Shown: positions 63,624-64,000 of the stretch, in pieces | Position numbering within the stretch: position 1 is the first letter of the stretch | Layout: the number at the start of each line of letters is the position of its first letter | From: Acidimicrobiia bacterium | GTDB taxonomy: Bacteria; Actinomycetota; Acidimicrobiia; Spongiisociales; UBA4744 | DNA length: 64,000 nucleotides | NCBI GenBank assembly: GCA_029863625.1 | Contig: JAOTUY010000006.1 | Coordinates: 1 to 64,000 of the forward strand | Direction of reading: 5' to 3' | Notes under the pieces: model-generated | The model's input: only the letters and a program-made list of their open reading frames with translations | The model's database searches: none | Told to the model about the DNA's origin: nothing | Made by a program: the position numbers and the translations under genes

Positions 63624-64000
63624 TCACACGATGCGAAGATGCCCGGGTGGAGGCAGCCGGTCGAATACCGGGAACACAATGCCTCCGCCGGCTTCGACCT
63701 TGAGCAGCGCTCCGATGGCTTTGGCGCTCAAGGGCTCGGCGAACAAGAAACCCTGTCCATGCAGGCAACCCAGCTGTTTGATCTGCTCGTACTGCTCAAA
63801 GGACTCGATGCCCTCAACGATCGTTTCGAGTCCGAGGGCGTCGCCGAGTTGGACCACCGTCTTGACCAATTGGGGGACCTCGTTGGCATACCCCAAACGG
63901 GCGGTGAAGGACTTGTCCACCTTCACGATGTCCACCGGAAGCCGGTCCAGGTAGCTGAGTGACGAGTACCCGGTTCCGAAGTCGTCGATGGCCAGCTGAA
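63624..64000 (-). CDS. EAL-domain c-di-GMP phosphodiesterase, C-terminal part
   Basis: The C-terminal 125 codons of an EAL domain; the gene continues beyond the right edge. Visible are LAIDDFGTGYSSLSYL (metal- and substrate-binding DDFGTGYSS), DIVKVDKSF (catalytic Lys), TIVEGIESFEQYEQIKQLGC (Glu) and GFLFAEPLSA (QGFxxxxP-type end). These residues are those needed for c-di-GMP hydrolysis, so the domain is probably active. N-terminal sensor or GGDEF domains cannot be seen. Confidence 0.92.
   Translation of the reverse strand, partial: QLAIDDFGTGYSSLSYLDRLPVDIVKVDKSFTARLGYANEVPQLVKTVVQLGDALGLETIVEGIESFEQYEQIKQLGCLHGQGFLFAEPLSAKAIGALLKVEAGGGIVFPVFDRLPPPGHLRIV

Noticed and set aside
63550..63635. 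CGTTTCACAC direct repeat
   Set aside because: Only two 10-bp copies with no associated feature; chance is likely.

Overview
The window is high-GC DNA with dense gene packing and many 1-4 bp start/stop overlaps. PadR, TetR and MarR regulators, an F420-type LLM oxidoreductase, MMPL and DUF3179 proteins, and lipoproteins with Thr-rich linkers suggest an actinomycete, most likely class Acidimicrobiia. That assignment is inferred from gene content; no rRNA or intact tRNA is present.

Layout. 1-2.6 kb: ABC-2 permease end and a two-component system. 2.6-3.9 kb: decayed DNA with a broken HtrA-like protease. 3.9-7.2 kb: ABC-2 exporter operon. 7.3-10.6 kb: accessory patch with two tRNA-Met 3' fragments in direct repeat, an integrase remnant, PadR, TetR with a flavin-binding protein, and gene fragments. 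10.6-16 kb: UvrA-like ATPase with DUF1059, a DUF411 lipoprotein interrupted by an in-frame TGA, and a DEAD-box/RRM fusion. 16-30.7 kb: lone NuoB, nitroreductase, MarR operon, MMPL transporter, TfoX/VOC pair, glycosyltransferase with hydrolase, MFS, M28 peptidase, DoxX operon and HAD hydrolase. 30.7-35 kb: GH63 glucosidase with a thioredoxin-like protein, and an ACC-synthase-like aminotransferase. 35.8-43.8 kb: a C5-dicarboxyl-CoA cluster. 44-49 kb: thioredoxin-like protein, ACR3, pyrophosphatase and a Tm-1/PEP-hydrolase-like pair. 49-56 kb: LigB dioxygenase, a DUF3179 protein with an in-frame TGA, and a vanadium haloperoxidase/CRTAC1/M24 operon. 56-62 kb: xylose transport, isomerase and an SDR. 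62-64 kb: TIGR01777 protein and the end of an EAL-domain protein.

Main result. Two unrelated genes, DUF411 (13525-14040) and DUF3179 (50209-51245), each carry a TGA exactly where the first Cys of a conserved redox motif belongs (CGCC and CPLC). Reading frame and homology continue beyond it, and each TGA is followed by a hairpin whose loop starts about 20 nt downstream with G in its first two bases, as expected for a bacterial SECIS. A third protein (33370-33687) belongs to a small thioredoxin-like family that has Cys and Sec forms, here with Cys. This suggests a selenocysteine-decoding organism and a possibly new DUF411 selenoprotein. The DUF3179 gene also has a separate 1-base frameshift, so it may be damaged or misassembled.

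Second result. 2-methylfumaryl-CoA isomerase (Mct), 3-methylfumaryl-CoA hydratase (Meh), a CitE-like lyase, a methylsuccinyl-CoA-dehydrogenase-like enzyme, an MmgE/PrpD protein and a second CoA transferase cluster together. They could form a route from methylsuccinate or mesaconate to acetyl-CoA and pyruvate.
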